The notes: generated by a model from the letters alone, not told the origin. Positions 1 to 7,524 are shown, numbered from the stretch's first letter. The stretch is DNA of 9,078 nucleotides from Flavobacteriaceae bacterium UBA5079 (GCA_002414705.1 DIAL01000094.1:12966-22043), one strand, 5' to 3'. Made by a program: numbers and translations.

Positions 1-919
1 TTTAACACCAACTAAAATTTCAAGCAAATATGGTATGCCATTTTCTGAAGAAAATGGCGAAGCCGAAATTTTTTTAAGGTTTATTGAAACAGAGCTAATT
101 CCACATATTGAGAAAAATTATCCAGCAACAAATTACAGAACACTTATAGGTCATTCTTATGGTGGATTATTTAGTCTTTATGCATTAATACATAAATCCC
201 AACTATTTGCAAACTATTTAAGTATAGATCCAAGTTTGGATTGGGATGATCAAATATTATTGCAACAAATGAATGACGTTTTAGCAAACACCAAGCTATC
301 AGAAAAATCAGTATATATGTCATTAAGTGGACAATTACACATGCAAAATCCAGAAGTTACCCTAGGAAATGTAATGAATGATACAACCGATTTTACGTTG
401 TTTTCCCGTTCCAATTTGCAATTTGCTGAAATAATGAAAACCAACTCGCAAAGTGATTTAACATTTTACTGGCAATTTTACCCAAATGATTTACATGGAA
501 CCATTCCGTTACCTTCAATAAAAGATGGATTATTGGAAACCTTTAAATGGTTTCAAATGGAAAATACATCCAAAATAAACAATGCAGAAACGAGTAAAGA
601 CGAACTTTTAAAAATTATGGCTTTTCGCGAAGCAAAACTAAAAAAGCACTTTGGATATGCTGTTCCACCATATCCTGAATTTCTTTTAAACATGAGTGGT
701 TATATGAATTTAGAAATGCAGCAGCTTGATAAATCTAAAATGTATTTTGAACAAGCGCTTAAATATTATCCGGAAAGTGCAAACGCATATGATTCTATGG
801 CAGATTATTTTGAAGCAATACAGAATTATCCGTCCGCAATAAAATTTGTAACAAAGGCTTATGAATTAAGTGGAAGCGACTACCATAAAAATAGATTGGA
901 AACACTTAACAAGAAATAG
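1..919 (+). CDS. alpha/beta hydrolase, Fes/IroE-like esterase family, with TPR-like C-terminus (5' partial)
   Basis: The frame is open from base 2 to the TAG at 917-919, so the gene begins outside the window; about 305 residues are visible. The ATG at 35 is probably internal, because the 11 codons before it read as normal protein (ending KYG before MPFSEENG). The hydrolase part has a nucleophile elbow GHSYGG (Ser at bases 155-157), an aspartate in SIDPSLDW (about base 227) and a histidine in NDLHGTIPLP (about base 494), a plausible Ser-Asp-His triad. This layout fits the family of ferric-enterobactin esterases and related ester hydrolases, where in Bacteroidota a secreted location is common; the signal peptide, if any, is off the window. 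The last 75 or so residues (from about base 690) look like two TPR helix pairs, including YFEQALKYYPESANAYDSMA. The substrate cannot be read from sequence; a siderophore esterase role is only one option. A terminator follows at 946-987. Confidence 0.8.
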   Translation, partial: LTPTKISSKYGMPFSEENGEAEIFLRFIETELIPHIEKNYPATNYRTLIGHSYGGLFSLYALIHKSQLFANYLSIDPSLDWDDQILLQQMNDVLANTKLSEKSVYMSLSGQLHMQNPEVTLGNVMNDTTDFTLFSRSNLQFAEIMKTNSQSDLTFYWQFYPNDLHGTIPLPSIKDGLLETFKWFQMENTSKINNAETSKDELLKIMAFREAKLKKHFGYAVPPYPEFLLNMSGYMNLEMQQLDKSKMYFEQALKYYPESANAYDSMADYFEAIQNYPSAIKFVTKAYELSGSDYHKNRLETLNKK

Positions 920-945
920 TTTTTTAGTAAATAGAATATTTAGTT

Positions 946-987
946 AAGACTATATTTGTTGATGAAACTTCAAATAAGGTCTTTTTT
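946..987 (+). terminator. intrinsic terminator after the esterase gene
   Basis: A long imperfect stem is visible: AAGAC (946-950) pairs with GTCTT (979-983), and ATTTG (954-958) pairs with CAAAT (971-975). Between them lie a T-A pair, one A-A mismatch and a T-G wobble. The loop is 12 bases, and the run of T continues to 987. It starts 26 bases after the esterase stop codon, so it most likely ends that transcript. Confidence 0.7.
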
Positions 988-1193
988 ATGTTTAAAAGCA
1001 ATGTATCTTATTGATTTTTAGATGGTTTTTATTAAAATAAACCTTGAAAATTTTGGCAATTAGTAAAAAATGAAGATATTTAAAGATTGAATAATAGCAA
1101 ATTGCAGATAGTCAATTTGAATTTTAAAGCAAACTTTGTTTATTGTTTAAATTATTGTTAGGAAGGTTTTAAAAGGAAAACAGATTATTTGCG

Positions 1194-1224
1194 AATCCCT
1201 TACCAGAAATGGTAGGGGATTTTT
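1194..1224 (+). terminator. strong orphan terminator-like hairpin
   Basis: Bases 1195-1204 (ATCCCTTACC) pair with 1211-1220 (GGTAGGGGAT) over ten positions with a single T-G wobble; A1194 can also pair with T1221. The loop is the six bases AGAAAT and the tail continues as T to 1224. The T tail shows it works on the plus strand. The only plus-strand gene upstream already has its own terminator about 200 bases earlier, so this is either a back-up site or the end of an unannotated small RNA. On the minus strand the stem lies about 77 bases past the helicase stop and could protect that mRNA's 3' end, but no T run follows it in that direction. Confidence 0.7.
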
Positions 1225-1300
1225 ATGTCAAATAGTTTTTTATCAAATACTATTAGTATTATTAATTGTTTATGGAGATAATGTATACTTTTAGATTAAA

Positions 1301-2662
1301 CTATTTTTTCTTATTTCGCTTATTATAATTCTTATCACCACGAGTTTTAGGTTTTTTATATTTCGCAGCAATCTTAAATTTATACGAACCTCCTAAATTT
1401 TCCTTACTATTCTTTTCTTTCTTTTCATGAAAAGCTGGACCTGGAGCATCTTCGTCACGTAATTTAGTTGGATTATTGCGTTCTAATATTTGAGGACGTT
1501 CTTCCTCTAAAAGATCTGTAGAAATAGTAACATTTTCAGGGAATTCAATTTGTGGGATTGTCATTTGCATCAAACCTTCAATACGCTCCAGAGCATCTTG
1601 TTCTTTTTCGGTGTAAAAAAGTAAGGCTTGCCCTTCACGTTCTGCACGACCAGTTCTACCAATTCTGTGCATATAGTTTTCAGGAAAATTGGGTGTATCA
1701 AAATTAATAACGTGAGATACATTATCAATATCCAAACCACGTGCCATAACATCGGTTGCAACTAAAATTCTATTGTCACCAGCGCGAAACTGTTCAATAC
1801 TTCGTAAACGGTAATTTTGAGTTTTATTGGAGTGAATCACGCATAATTCATCATGGAAATTTTCATCTAATGCATCAAATAAACGATCTGCCATTTTCTT
1901 GAAACCAACAAAAATCAATACTTTATTATAGGTTTCAGTATCTTTTAAAATGCTTTTCAGCAAGTTTAACTTCGTATAGAAATTAGGAACCGCATATTTA
2001 TGTTGCTCAATGTTTTCTAAAGGTGTTCCAGAAACAGCAATGGAAACGCGTTGTGGAGCCGTAAAAAAATCATTGATTAACGCATCCACATCTTCCGTCA
2101 TTGTTGCCGAAAACATAATGTTCTGACGTCTTTCTGGTAGAATATCAAAAATATTGATAAGCTGGTGTCTGAAACCTAAATCCAACATCACATCGACTTC
2201 ATCAATAACTAGTTTCTGAATGGATTTTAATTGCAACACACGGCTAACGGCTAAATCATATAAGCGTCCTGGAGTGGCCACGATAATATCAATACCTTCT
2301 GCAACGGCACGTTTTTGTGCATTAATATTTACGCCTCCATAAACACCCAACACGCGAACATTTATGTATTTGGCTAATTTTTCAATTTCGTCAACCACCT
2401 GAACCACTAATTCTCGCGTTGGTACCATAACTAAAACACGGGGACTTTCCTGTTCTGAATATTTTAAACCTCTTAAAATAGGCAACATATAAGCAAACGT
2501 TTTACCTGTTCCGGTTTGCGCAATCCCAACCACATCAGTCCCTGAAGCTACCACACTAAAGGCTTCTGCCTGAATTGGTGTTGGATTGGTAAAGCCTAAA
2601 TCGTCTAATGCGTTGTATAAAGGCGTACTTAATTTTAAATCTTGAAAGGTAATTGCGTCCAA
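1301..2662 (-). CDS. DEAD-box ATP-dependent RNA helicase (DEVD variant)
   Basis: This 453-residue protein has the full superfamily 2 helicase core. Visible motifs are the Q motif GFTNPTPIQ (23-31) with upstream F6, motif I AQTGTGKT (48-55), Ia PTREL (81-85), GG (109-110), Ib TPGR (130-133), motif II DEVD (154-157), III SAT (185-187), IV LIFVGF (249-254), V ATDVMARGLD (302-311) and VI HRIGRTGR (332-339). About 70 residues follow the core and end in a lysine-rich tail, a likely non-specific RNA contact. It should act in the cytoplasm, unwinding short RNA duplexes in ribosome assembly or mRNA turnover; the subfamily (RhlE-like or other) is not certain. The start is TTG at 2662-2660: the frame has a stop at 2698-2696, no upstream ATG, and the next Met is residue 59, inside the core. 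Motif II has Val where the family name has Ala. The gene stands alone, divergent from pabB. Confidence 0.93.
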   Translation of the reverse strand: MDAITFQDLKLSTPLYNALDDLGFTNPTPIQAEAFSVVASGTDVVGIAQTGTGKTFAYMLPILRGLKYSEQESPRVLVMVPTRELVVQVVDEIEKLAKYINVRVLGVYGGVNINAQKRAVAEGIDIIVATPGRLYDLAVSRVLQLKSIQKLVIDEVDVMLDLGFRHQLINIFDILPERRQNIMFSATMTEDVDALINDFFTAPQRVSIAVSGTPLENIEQHKYAVPNFYTKLNLLKSILKDTETYNKVLIFVGFKKMADRLFDALDENFHDELCVIHSNKTQNYRLRSIEQFRAGDNRILVATDVMARGLDIDNVSHVINFDTPNFPENYMHRIGRTGRAEREGQALLFYTEKEQDALERIEGLMQMTIPQIEFPENVTISTDLLEEERPQILERNNPTKLRDEDAPGPAFHEKKEKNSKENLGGSYKFKIAAKYKKPKTRGDKNYNKRNKKK

Positions 2663-2681
2663 AAGTTTCTGTTTTAGTCTA

Positions 2682-2689
2682 CAAAGGTA
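2682..2689 (-). promoter_or_regulatory. candidate -7 box for the helicase gene
   Basis: The minus strand reads TACCTTTG, an exact match to the Bacteroidota -7 consensus TAnnTTTG. A transcript would begin near 2675, giving a leader of roughly a dozen bases before the TTG start at 2662. No good -33 TTTG stands at the usual 19-21 base spacing; the nearest TTG is 33 bases upstream. The call therefore rests on the -7 box alone. Confidence 0.4.
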
Positions 2690-2785
2690 AATGTTTTATA
2701 TGTCTTATGCTTTATGGCTTTGCAACTTTATAAATTGTTGTTACAGCTACTGCATTTCTTCTTTTTTATCCAATGAAATTTTCGG

Positions 2786-2792
2786 TACTTTG
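2786..2792 (+). promoter_or_regulatory. weak candidate -7 box for pabB
   Basis: TACTTTG resembles TAnnTTTG with one base missing between TA and TTTG. Its distance to the TTG start at 2808 is suitable for a short leader. There is no recognisable -33 element, so this is a tentative call. Confidence 0.25.
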
Positions 2793-2807
2793 TAAATAAC
2801 TTTTTTA

Positions 2808-4112
2808 TTGAGAAAAACGCATACATATCAACCAAAAGACATTAACGTCTTTAAAAATCAGTTACTGCATTGGAGTCAGCAATTTCGTGAGATTATGTGG
2901 TTAGATTCTAATACCTTTACCCAAACACATAGTAGCTATGATGCCGTTTTAGCAGTAGATGCGTTTACGAGTATTGAAACGGATTATACAGATGCATTTC
3001 AAAAGTTAAAAGAATACCAATTGCTTACAAATGATTGGGTTTTTGGGTACCTGACATACGATTTGAAAAATGCCATTGAACCCTTAAAATCAGATAACTT
3101 TGATGGATTAGCGTTTCCAGATTTGTGTTTCTTTCAACCGAAAAAAATATTTCTATTTAAAGGTAGTCTAGTTGAAATCCAGTATCTAAATATGGTTGAT
3201 GACGAGATTGAAACGGATATTAAAGCCATAATCAAAGTTGAAGAATATCATCTTGAACGCAGAGTAAAAGTAGTAGAACATCCCATCAAAATAAAAATGC
3301 GTTTAACTAAAGACGCTTATTTTGAAAAGGTGAATAACATGTTAGCGCATATCCATCGTGGCGATATTTATGAAGCTAATTTTTGCCAAGAATTTTACGC
3401 TGAAGACACTAAAATCAGCCCATTGGCTATTTATGAAAATCTGAATTCAATTTCTAAACCACCTTTTGCTACTTTTTTAAAATTAGATGACAAATATCTG
3501 TTATCTGCTTCACCAGAGCGCTATTTAAAAAAAACTGGACAAACAGTCATTTCTCAACCCATAAAAGGAACTGCTAAACGCTCTAAAAATGAAGACGAAG
3601 ATTTAGCGCTTCAGAACCAATTATTTTCAGATGAAAAGGAGCGAAGCGAGAATATTATGATTGTGGATTTAGTCCGAAATGATTTATCAAAAACAGCCAT
3701 AAAAGGAAGTGTTCACGTATCAGAATTATGCAAAATATATAGTTTTGAGCAAGTACATCAGATGATTTCTACGGTTCAAAGTACGGTTCCAGAAACTATG
3801 AATCCAGTCGATATTATTGAATCCACATTTCCTATGGGAAGCATGACAGGTGCACCAAAAATTTCTGCCATGCGTATTATAGAAGCGTTAGAAGAAACCA
3901 AGCGTGGTTTATATTCTGGTGCTGTTGGCTATTTTACACCTCAAGGTAATTTCGATTTTAATGTGGTAATAAGAAGCATCGTGTATAACGAAAGCAACAA
4001 ATATGTGTCGTTTTCAGTAGGTGGAGCTATAACAGCTAAAAGTAATCCGTTAAATGAATACGAAGAATGTCTGGTAAAAGCCAAAGCCATGCGAGATGTT
4101 TTAGAAGAATAA
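2808..4112 (+). CDS. pabB: aminodeoxychorismate synthase component I (PabB), chorismate-binding family
   Basis: This 434-residue protein belongs to the anthranilate synthase component I / PabB / isochorismate synthase family. The C-terminal chorismate-binding domain (about 165-432) shows GDIYEANFCQ (185-194), SASPE (233-237), PIKGT (251-255), DLVRNDL (287-293), GSMTGAPK (344-351) and GGAITA (405-410). Lys253 in PIKGT is the residue that marks PabB proteins; anthranilate synthases have PIAGT here. The protein should therefore convert chorismate and ammonia to 4-amino-4-deoxychorismate for folate synthesis, in the cytoplasm. The glutamine amidotransferase partner (PabA/TrpG) and the lyase PabC are neither fused nor in this window. 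The start is TTG at 2808: a stop lies at 2793-2795, and the next Met (residue 30) would cut off N-terminal sequence that looks conserved (HWSQQFRE). tilS follows after 56 bases without a terminator. Confidence 0.88.
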   Translation: MRKTHTYQPKDINVFKNQLLHWSQQFREIMWLDSNTFTQTHSSYDAVLAVDAFTSIETDYTDAFQKLKEYQLLTNDWVFGYLTYDLKNAIEPLKSDNFDGLAFPDLCFFQPKKIFLFKGSLVEIQYLNMVDDEIETDIKAIIKVEEYHLERRVKVVEHPIKIKMRLTKDAYFEKVNNMLAHIHRGDIYEANFCQEFYAEDTKISPLAIYENLNSISKPPFATFLKLDDKYLLSASPERYLKKTGQTVISQPIKGTAKRSKNEDEDLALQNQLFSDEKERSENIMIVDLVRNDLSKTAIKGSVHVSELCKIYSFEQVHQMISTVQSTVPETMNPVDIIESTFPMGSMTGAPKISAMRIIEALEETKRGLYSGAVGYFTPQGNFDFNVVIRSIVYNESNKYVSFSVGGAITAKSNPLNEYEECLVKAKAMRDVLEE

Positions 4113-4141
4113 CAGTTTTACATATTATTGGTTTAAAAGTG

Positions 4142-4149
4142 TAAATTTG
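4142..4149 (+). promoter_or_regulatory. candidate internal -7 box before tilS
   Basis: TAAATTTG is an exact match to TAnnTTTG, 19 bases before the tilS ATG at 4169. The nearest TTG (4128-4130) is only 11 bases upstream, too close for a -33 element, and at the usual distance there is only a T-rich stretch (about 4114-4119). It may give tilS-dsbD a start of their own in addition to read-through from pabB, but such a box can also occur by chance in AT-rich DNA. Confidence 0.33.
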
Positions 4150-4168
4150 AGGTATTATTGAAAATTAT

Positions 4169-5479
4169 ATGACACAAATTGATTTTGAAAATCACATTCA
4201 TAAAAATCTTTCTTTTTTAACGAAAAGTAAATTTTTGATTGCTATATCTGGAGGAATGGATAGTGTAGTTTTAACGCATTTATGTCATAACTTAAAATTG
4301 AATTTTGCGTTAGCACATTGCAATTTTAATTTACGTGGTGCTGAAAGTGACGCAGATGAAGATTTTGTTTTAGAAATAGCCGAAGATTTAGATTTAGAAG
4401 TTTTTGTAGAAAGTTTTGATACCGAAACCTATGCATCCAAAAATAATTTATCCATTCAAATGGCTGCTCGCGAATTGCGCTACAACTGGTTTCATGAATT
4501 GGCAGACCAACTAAATTTTGACTATATTTTAACTGCTCATCACGCAGATGATAACTTGGAAACCTTTTTTATAAATATCATGCGTGGAACCGGTTTAGAT
4601 GGTTTAACAGGTATTCCAGAAACAAATGGTAAGCTTGTTCGTCCATTATTGCCATTTTCGCATACCGCTTTACAATTGTTTGCAAACAATGAAAAAATAG
4701 TTTGGCGTAACGATAGTAGCAATGCATCCACCAAATACCTTCGGAATAAATTACGTCATGATGTGATTCCTATTCTAAAGGAAATGAATCCGCAATTCCT
4801 GCAAAATTTTCAAAAAACGCAAACGCACATACAAGAATCAGTCGAAATAATTGATGATGCATTGGTTCGTATTCAGAAAAAAATAGTTCATACATCCAAT
4901 AATGTGATTCAGTTGGATGTTAAAAAACTACAACAATTATCCAATCCGAAAGTGTATTTATATCAATTGTTAAAAGGTTTTCAGTTTACGGAATGGGATG
5001 ACGTGTACCAACTATTATACGCACAATCGGGAAAATTTGTACTATCAAAAACACACAGGTTGGTAAAAGATAGAACCACTTTAATTTTAACGGAGTTGCC
5101 TACAGATGAAGATGAAAACTCGTTTAATTTGGAAGAAGGTGAAACTCAAATTGCTTTTCCAATAGGTCAATTATTACTAGAGAATGTAACGGAAATTAGA
5201 GAAACATCGGCAACGAGTATTTATGTTGATAAAGATTTGTTAAAATATCCATTATCGGTAAGAAAATGGAAAAAAGGCGACTATTTTTACCCTTTTGGCA
5301 TGGCAGGTAAAAAGAAGTTGAGTAAATTTTTTAAAGACGAAAAATTATCTTTGCCAGAAAAAGAACAAACTTGGTTATTGTGTTCCAATAATCAAATTGT
5401 TTGGGTTATTGGTTTACGCGCTGATAACCGATTTAAAGTCACTAACAATACGAACCAAATACAAAAAATTAGTATTTAA
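4169..5479 (+). CDS. tilS: tRNA(Ile)-lysidine synthetase TilS
   Basis: TilS uses ATP and lysine to turn C34 of the tRNA-Ile CAU anticodon into lysidine, so that the tRNA reads AUA and is charged with isoleucine. This N-type ATP pyrophosphatase shows the PP-loop SGGMDS (27-32), then AHCNFNLRGAESDADE (49-64), AHHADDNLETFFINIMRGTG (123-142) and the RNDSSN...YLRNKLRH region (180-197), all typical of TilS. The C-terminal TilS domain (about 360-425) has VRKWKKGDYFYPFGM and KKLSKFFKDEKLSLPEKE, which help bind the tRNA acceptor end. The length of 436 residues is close to the 432 of the E. coli enzyme. The ATG at 4169 fits the usual N-terminus. The stop codon at 5477-5479 is one base from the dsbD ATG, so the two are almost certainly co-transcribed. 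The enzyme is normally essential. Confidence 0.95.
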   Translation: MTQIDFENHIHKNLSFLTKSKFLIAISGGMDSVVLTHLCHNLKLNFALAHCNFNLRGAESDADEDFVLEIAEDLDLEVFVESFDTETYASKNNLSIQMAARELRYNWFHELADQLNFDYILTAHHADDNLETFFINIMRGTGLDGLTGIPETNGKLVRPLLPFSHTALQLFANNEKIVWRNDSSNASTKYLRNKLRHDVIPILKEMNPQFLQNFQKTQTHIQESVEIIDDALVRIQKKIVHTSNNVIQLDVKKLQQLSNPKVYLYQLLKGFQFTEWDDVYQLLYAQSGKFVLSKTHRLVKDRTTLILTELPTDEDENSFNLEEGETQIAFPIGQLLLENVTEIRETSATSIYVDKDLLKYPLSVRKWKKGDYFYPFGMAGKKKLSKFFKDEKLSLPEKEQTWLLCSNNQIVWVIGLRADNRFKVTNNTNQIQKISI

Positions 5480-5480
5480 A

Positions 5481-7511
5481 ATGAAACGTAATTTAGTCCT
5501 ATTTTTAACGCTTTTTGTCACTACAATTTCGTTAAACGCTCAAATTTTAAATCCAGTAAAATGGACAGGCAAAACCGAAAAGTTATCGGAAACGCAATAC
5601 AATTTAATTTTTGAAGCTGATATTGAAGAACACTGGCATTTATATTCACAAGACTTACCAGAAGGCGGACCCATTCCAACCGAATTTGTTTTTGATTCGA
5701 TTGACAAAGCTGACAATTTTAAATTAATTGGTAAAGTGTTAGAAAGTGAATATAGAACTGCTTTTGATAAGGTGTTTGAAATGGATTTAAACTTTTTTGA
5801 TAATGAAGCAACCTTCACGCAAAAGATAGAACTTTTAAACCCGGATTTAAAAACTATAAAAGTCGATATAGCCTTTCAAGCCTGTGATGATGAGCGATGT
5901 ATTTACCCACAGAAATCAGTTACTTTTAGTTTAGATGGTTCAGTAAAAGAGTCGGCAGTTCTTTCCGAAGAAAAATCGATAAATTCTAATATTTTTAATT
6001 TGAAAGCGAATGAAACTGAAGTCATTCAAGATAATACAGTAGTAGACTCAGATTCTGAAAATGAAACTAAAGGACTTTGGATGACATTTTTCACTTCATT
6101 CTTTTTAGGTTTCCTAGTTTTACTAACACCATGCGTCTTTCCTATGATACCAATGACAGTGAGTTTCTTTACCAAACAGAGTAAAACACGCGGTCAAGGG
6201 ATTAAAAATGCGCTACTATATGGATTCTTCATTATTGTAATCTATACTTTGTTAGGAACCGCTATTTCCGCTATTTTTGGAAGTAATGCTATGTATGAAT
6301 TTTCAACAGGAGTGACATTTAACACTATTATGTTTCTGGCCTTGTTGATTTTCGCATTTTCTTTTTTAGGAGCATTTGAAATTATGTTGCCAAATTCTTG
6401 GGTTAATAAAGTGGATAATAAAGCCAATAAAGGTGGTGTTTTGGGTATTTTCTTTATGGCTTTGGCATTGGCAGTGGTCTCTTTTTCATGTACATTCCCA
6501 ATTGCAGGAACTGCTTTATTGGATGCAGCCACAAAAGGTGGTATTGCGCCAATTGTGAGTATGTTAGGTTTTTCATCAGCAATTGCATTACCATTTGCTT
6601 TGTTTGCTTTTTTTCCAAGTTGGTTAAATTCCATGCCAAAATCTGGTGGGTGGTTAAACACGGTAAAAGTAACTTTAGGGTTTTTAGAATTGGCGTTTGC
6701 TTTTAAATTCCTGTCTATGGTGGATTTAGTTTTGGAATGGCACATATTAACACGTGAAGTGTTTTTAGCCATTTGGATTGCTATTTTTGGAACATTAGGA
6801 CTCTATTTATTAGGAAAAATAAAATTGCCACATGATTCACCTTTGCCACATATTTCCGTTGGTCGTTTATGTATGGCATTATTAGCATTATCTTTTACAG
6901 TTTATATGATTCCAGGACTTTGGGGAGCACCAGTAGAGCTAATTAGTGGTTTTCCACCGCCAATGAGCACGAATAGTGAATCGCCTTATGGTGTTGGTAA
7001 CACAAAACCTGCTTTGTACACTAGTGGATCAGGAACAACTGTTGAACTTCCAGAACATGCACATTATGGTCCCAATAACTTAATTGCTTTTCATGATTAT
7101 GAACAAGGTTTAGCATATGCCAAAACGGTTAATAAACCTGTTATGTTAGATTTTACGGGATTAACCTGTGTTAATTGCCGTAAAATGGAAGAGCAAGTTT
7201 GGGTGAAGGAGCATGTTTTTAATGTATTAAATAATGATGTCGTGCTAATATCCTTATATGTTGATGATAGAGAAAAACTACCGAAAGATGAGCAATACCA
7301 ATCTGAATTAACAGGAAATAATGTAACAACCTTTGGCCATAAATGGTTGGAGTTTCAGCAAGTGCGTTATAATACCAATGCACAGCCCTTATATGTCATT
7401 CAAGATACGGATGGCAACGATATAAGTAAACCTGTTGGTTATACTCCAGATGCTGATGAATATCATGAGTGGTTAACAAAAGCGGTTAAACGCTTTAAGC
7501 AAAAACAATAA
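5481..7511 (+). CDS. dsbD: DsbD-type thiol:disulfide interchange protein (protein-disulfide reductase)
   Basis: The 676-residue protein has the three-part DsbD plan. A signal peptide (residues 1-20, cut near SLNA/Q) leads into a periplasmic immunoglobulin-like domain (about 21-155) with the pair C135/C140 in FQACDDERC. About eight membrane segments follow (about 200-480), with the redox cysteines in LTPCVFPMIP (C218) and SFSCTFP (C337). A periplasmic thioredoxin domain (about 530-670) carries CVNC (C563, C566) in LDFTGLTCVNCRKME. The protein should pass electrons from cytoplasmic thioredoxin across the inner membrane to periplasmic disulfide isomerases and cytochrome c maturation partners. 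The first pair has four residues between its cysteines, against five in E. coli (C103/C109). The ATG at 5481 is chosen because it opens a good signal peptide one base after the tilS stop. A terminator follows at 7525-7550. Confidence 0.93.
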   Translation: MKRNLVLFLTLFVTTISLNAQILNPVKWTGKTEKLSETQYNLIFEADIEEHWHLYSQDLPEGGPIPTEFVFDSIDKADNFKLIGKVLESEYRTAFDKVFEMDLNFFDNEATFTQKIELLNPDLKTIKVDIAFQACDDERCIYPQKSVTFSLDGSVKESAVLSEEKSINSNIFNLKANETEVIQDNTVVDSDSENETKGLWMTFFTSFFLGFLVLLTPCVFPMIPMTVSFFTKQSKTRGQGIKNALLYGFFIIVIYTLLGTAISAIFGSNAMYEFSTGVTFNTIMFLALLIFAFSFLGAFEIMLPNSWVNKVDNKANKGGVLGIFFMALALAVVSFSCTFPIAGTALLDAATKGGIAPIVSMLGFSSAIALPFALFAFFPSWLNSMPKSGGWLNTVKVTLGFLELAFAFKFLSMVDLVLEWHILTREVFLAIWIAIFGTLGLYLLGKIKLPHDSPLPHISVGRLCMALLALSFTVYMIPGLWGAPVELISGFPPPMSTNSESPYGVGNTKPALYTSGSGTTVELPEHAHYGPNNLIAFHDYEQGLAYAKTVNKPVMLDFTGLTCVNCRKMEEQVWVKEHVFNVLNNDVVLISLYVDDREKLPKDEQYQSELTGNNVTTFGHKWLEFQQVRYNTNAQPLYVIQDTDGNDISKPVGYTPDADEYHEWLTKAVKRFKQKQ

Positions 7512-7524
7512 TTTATTAAAAATG

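Larger units (their letters stand above)
920..1300. other. convergent intergenic region without a recognisable gene
   Basis: This 381-base stretch lies between the esterase stop and the helicase stop on the opposite strand. It holds two plus-strand hairpins with T tails (946-987 and 1194-1224). The plus strand between them has only very short ATG-led frames (8, 13 and 6 codons at about 988, 1023 and 1070), so I call no protein there. Bases about 1115-1155 could fold into a loose, very AT-rich hairpin. TCAATTTG at 1112-1119 is one base away from the Bacteroidota -7 consensus TAnnTTTG, but the nearest upstream TTG (1087-1089) lies 22 bases away and is a poor -33 element. A short RNA ending at the second hairpin is possible but unproven. 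Confidence 0.6.
2663..2807. promoter_or_regulatory. divergent promoter region between helicase and pabB
   Basis: All 145 bases must contain the 5' ends of both divergent genes, because each has an in-frame stop just upstream of its start codon (2698-2696 on minus, 2793-2795 on plus). There is no Shine-Dalgarno-like sequence next to either TTG start, as expected in Bacteroidota. Candidate -7 boxes are listed separately. I saw no clear operator or inverted repeat. Confidence 0.55.

Noticed and set aside
1246..1260. Perfect six-pair palindrome AATACT/AGTATT as a terminator for the minus-strand helicase gene.
   Set aside because: The stem is all weak pairs apart from one C-G, and on the minus strand it is followed by a run of A rather than T, so it does not look like an intrinsic terminator.
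2808..4112. Calling this gene trpE (anthranilate synthase component I).
   Set aside because: The diagnostic site reads PIKGT with lysine, as in PabB, not PIAGT, and no tryptophan-pathway genes flank it.
5397..5480. A longer dsbD start at TTG 5397, inside the end of tilS.
   Set aside because: It would put 28 residues with no signal-peptide character ahead of a clean signal peptide that begins exactly at the ATG at 5481, one base after the tilS stop.
6242..6772. A 176-codon open frame on the minus strand opposite dsbD.
   Set aside because: It lies wholly within the membrane part of dsbD, has low-complexity Lys/Asn/Ala-rich composition and no recognisable domain; it is the antisense shadow of a hydrophobic coding region.
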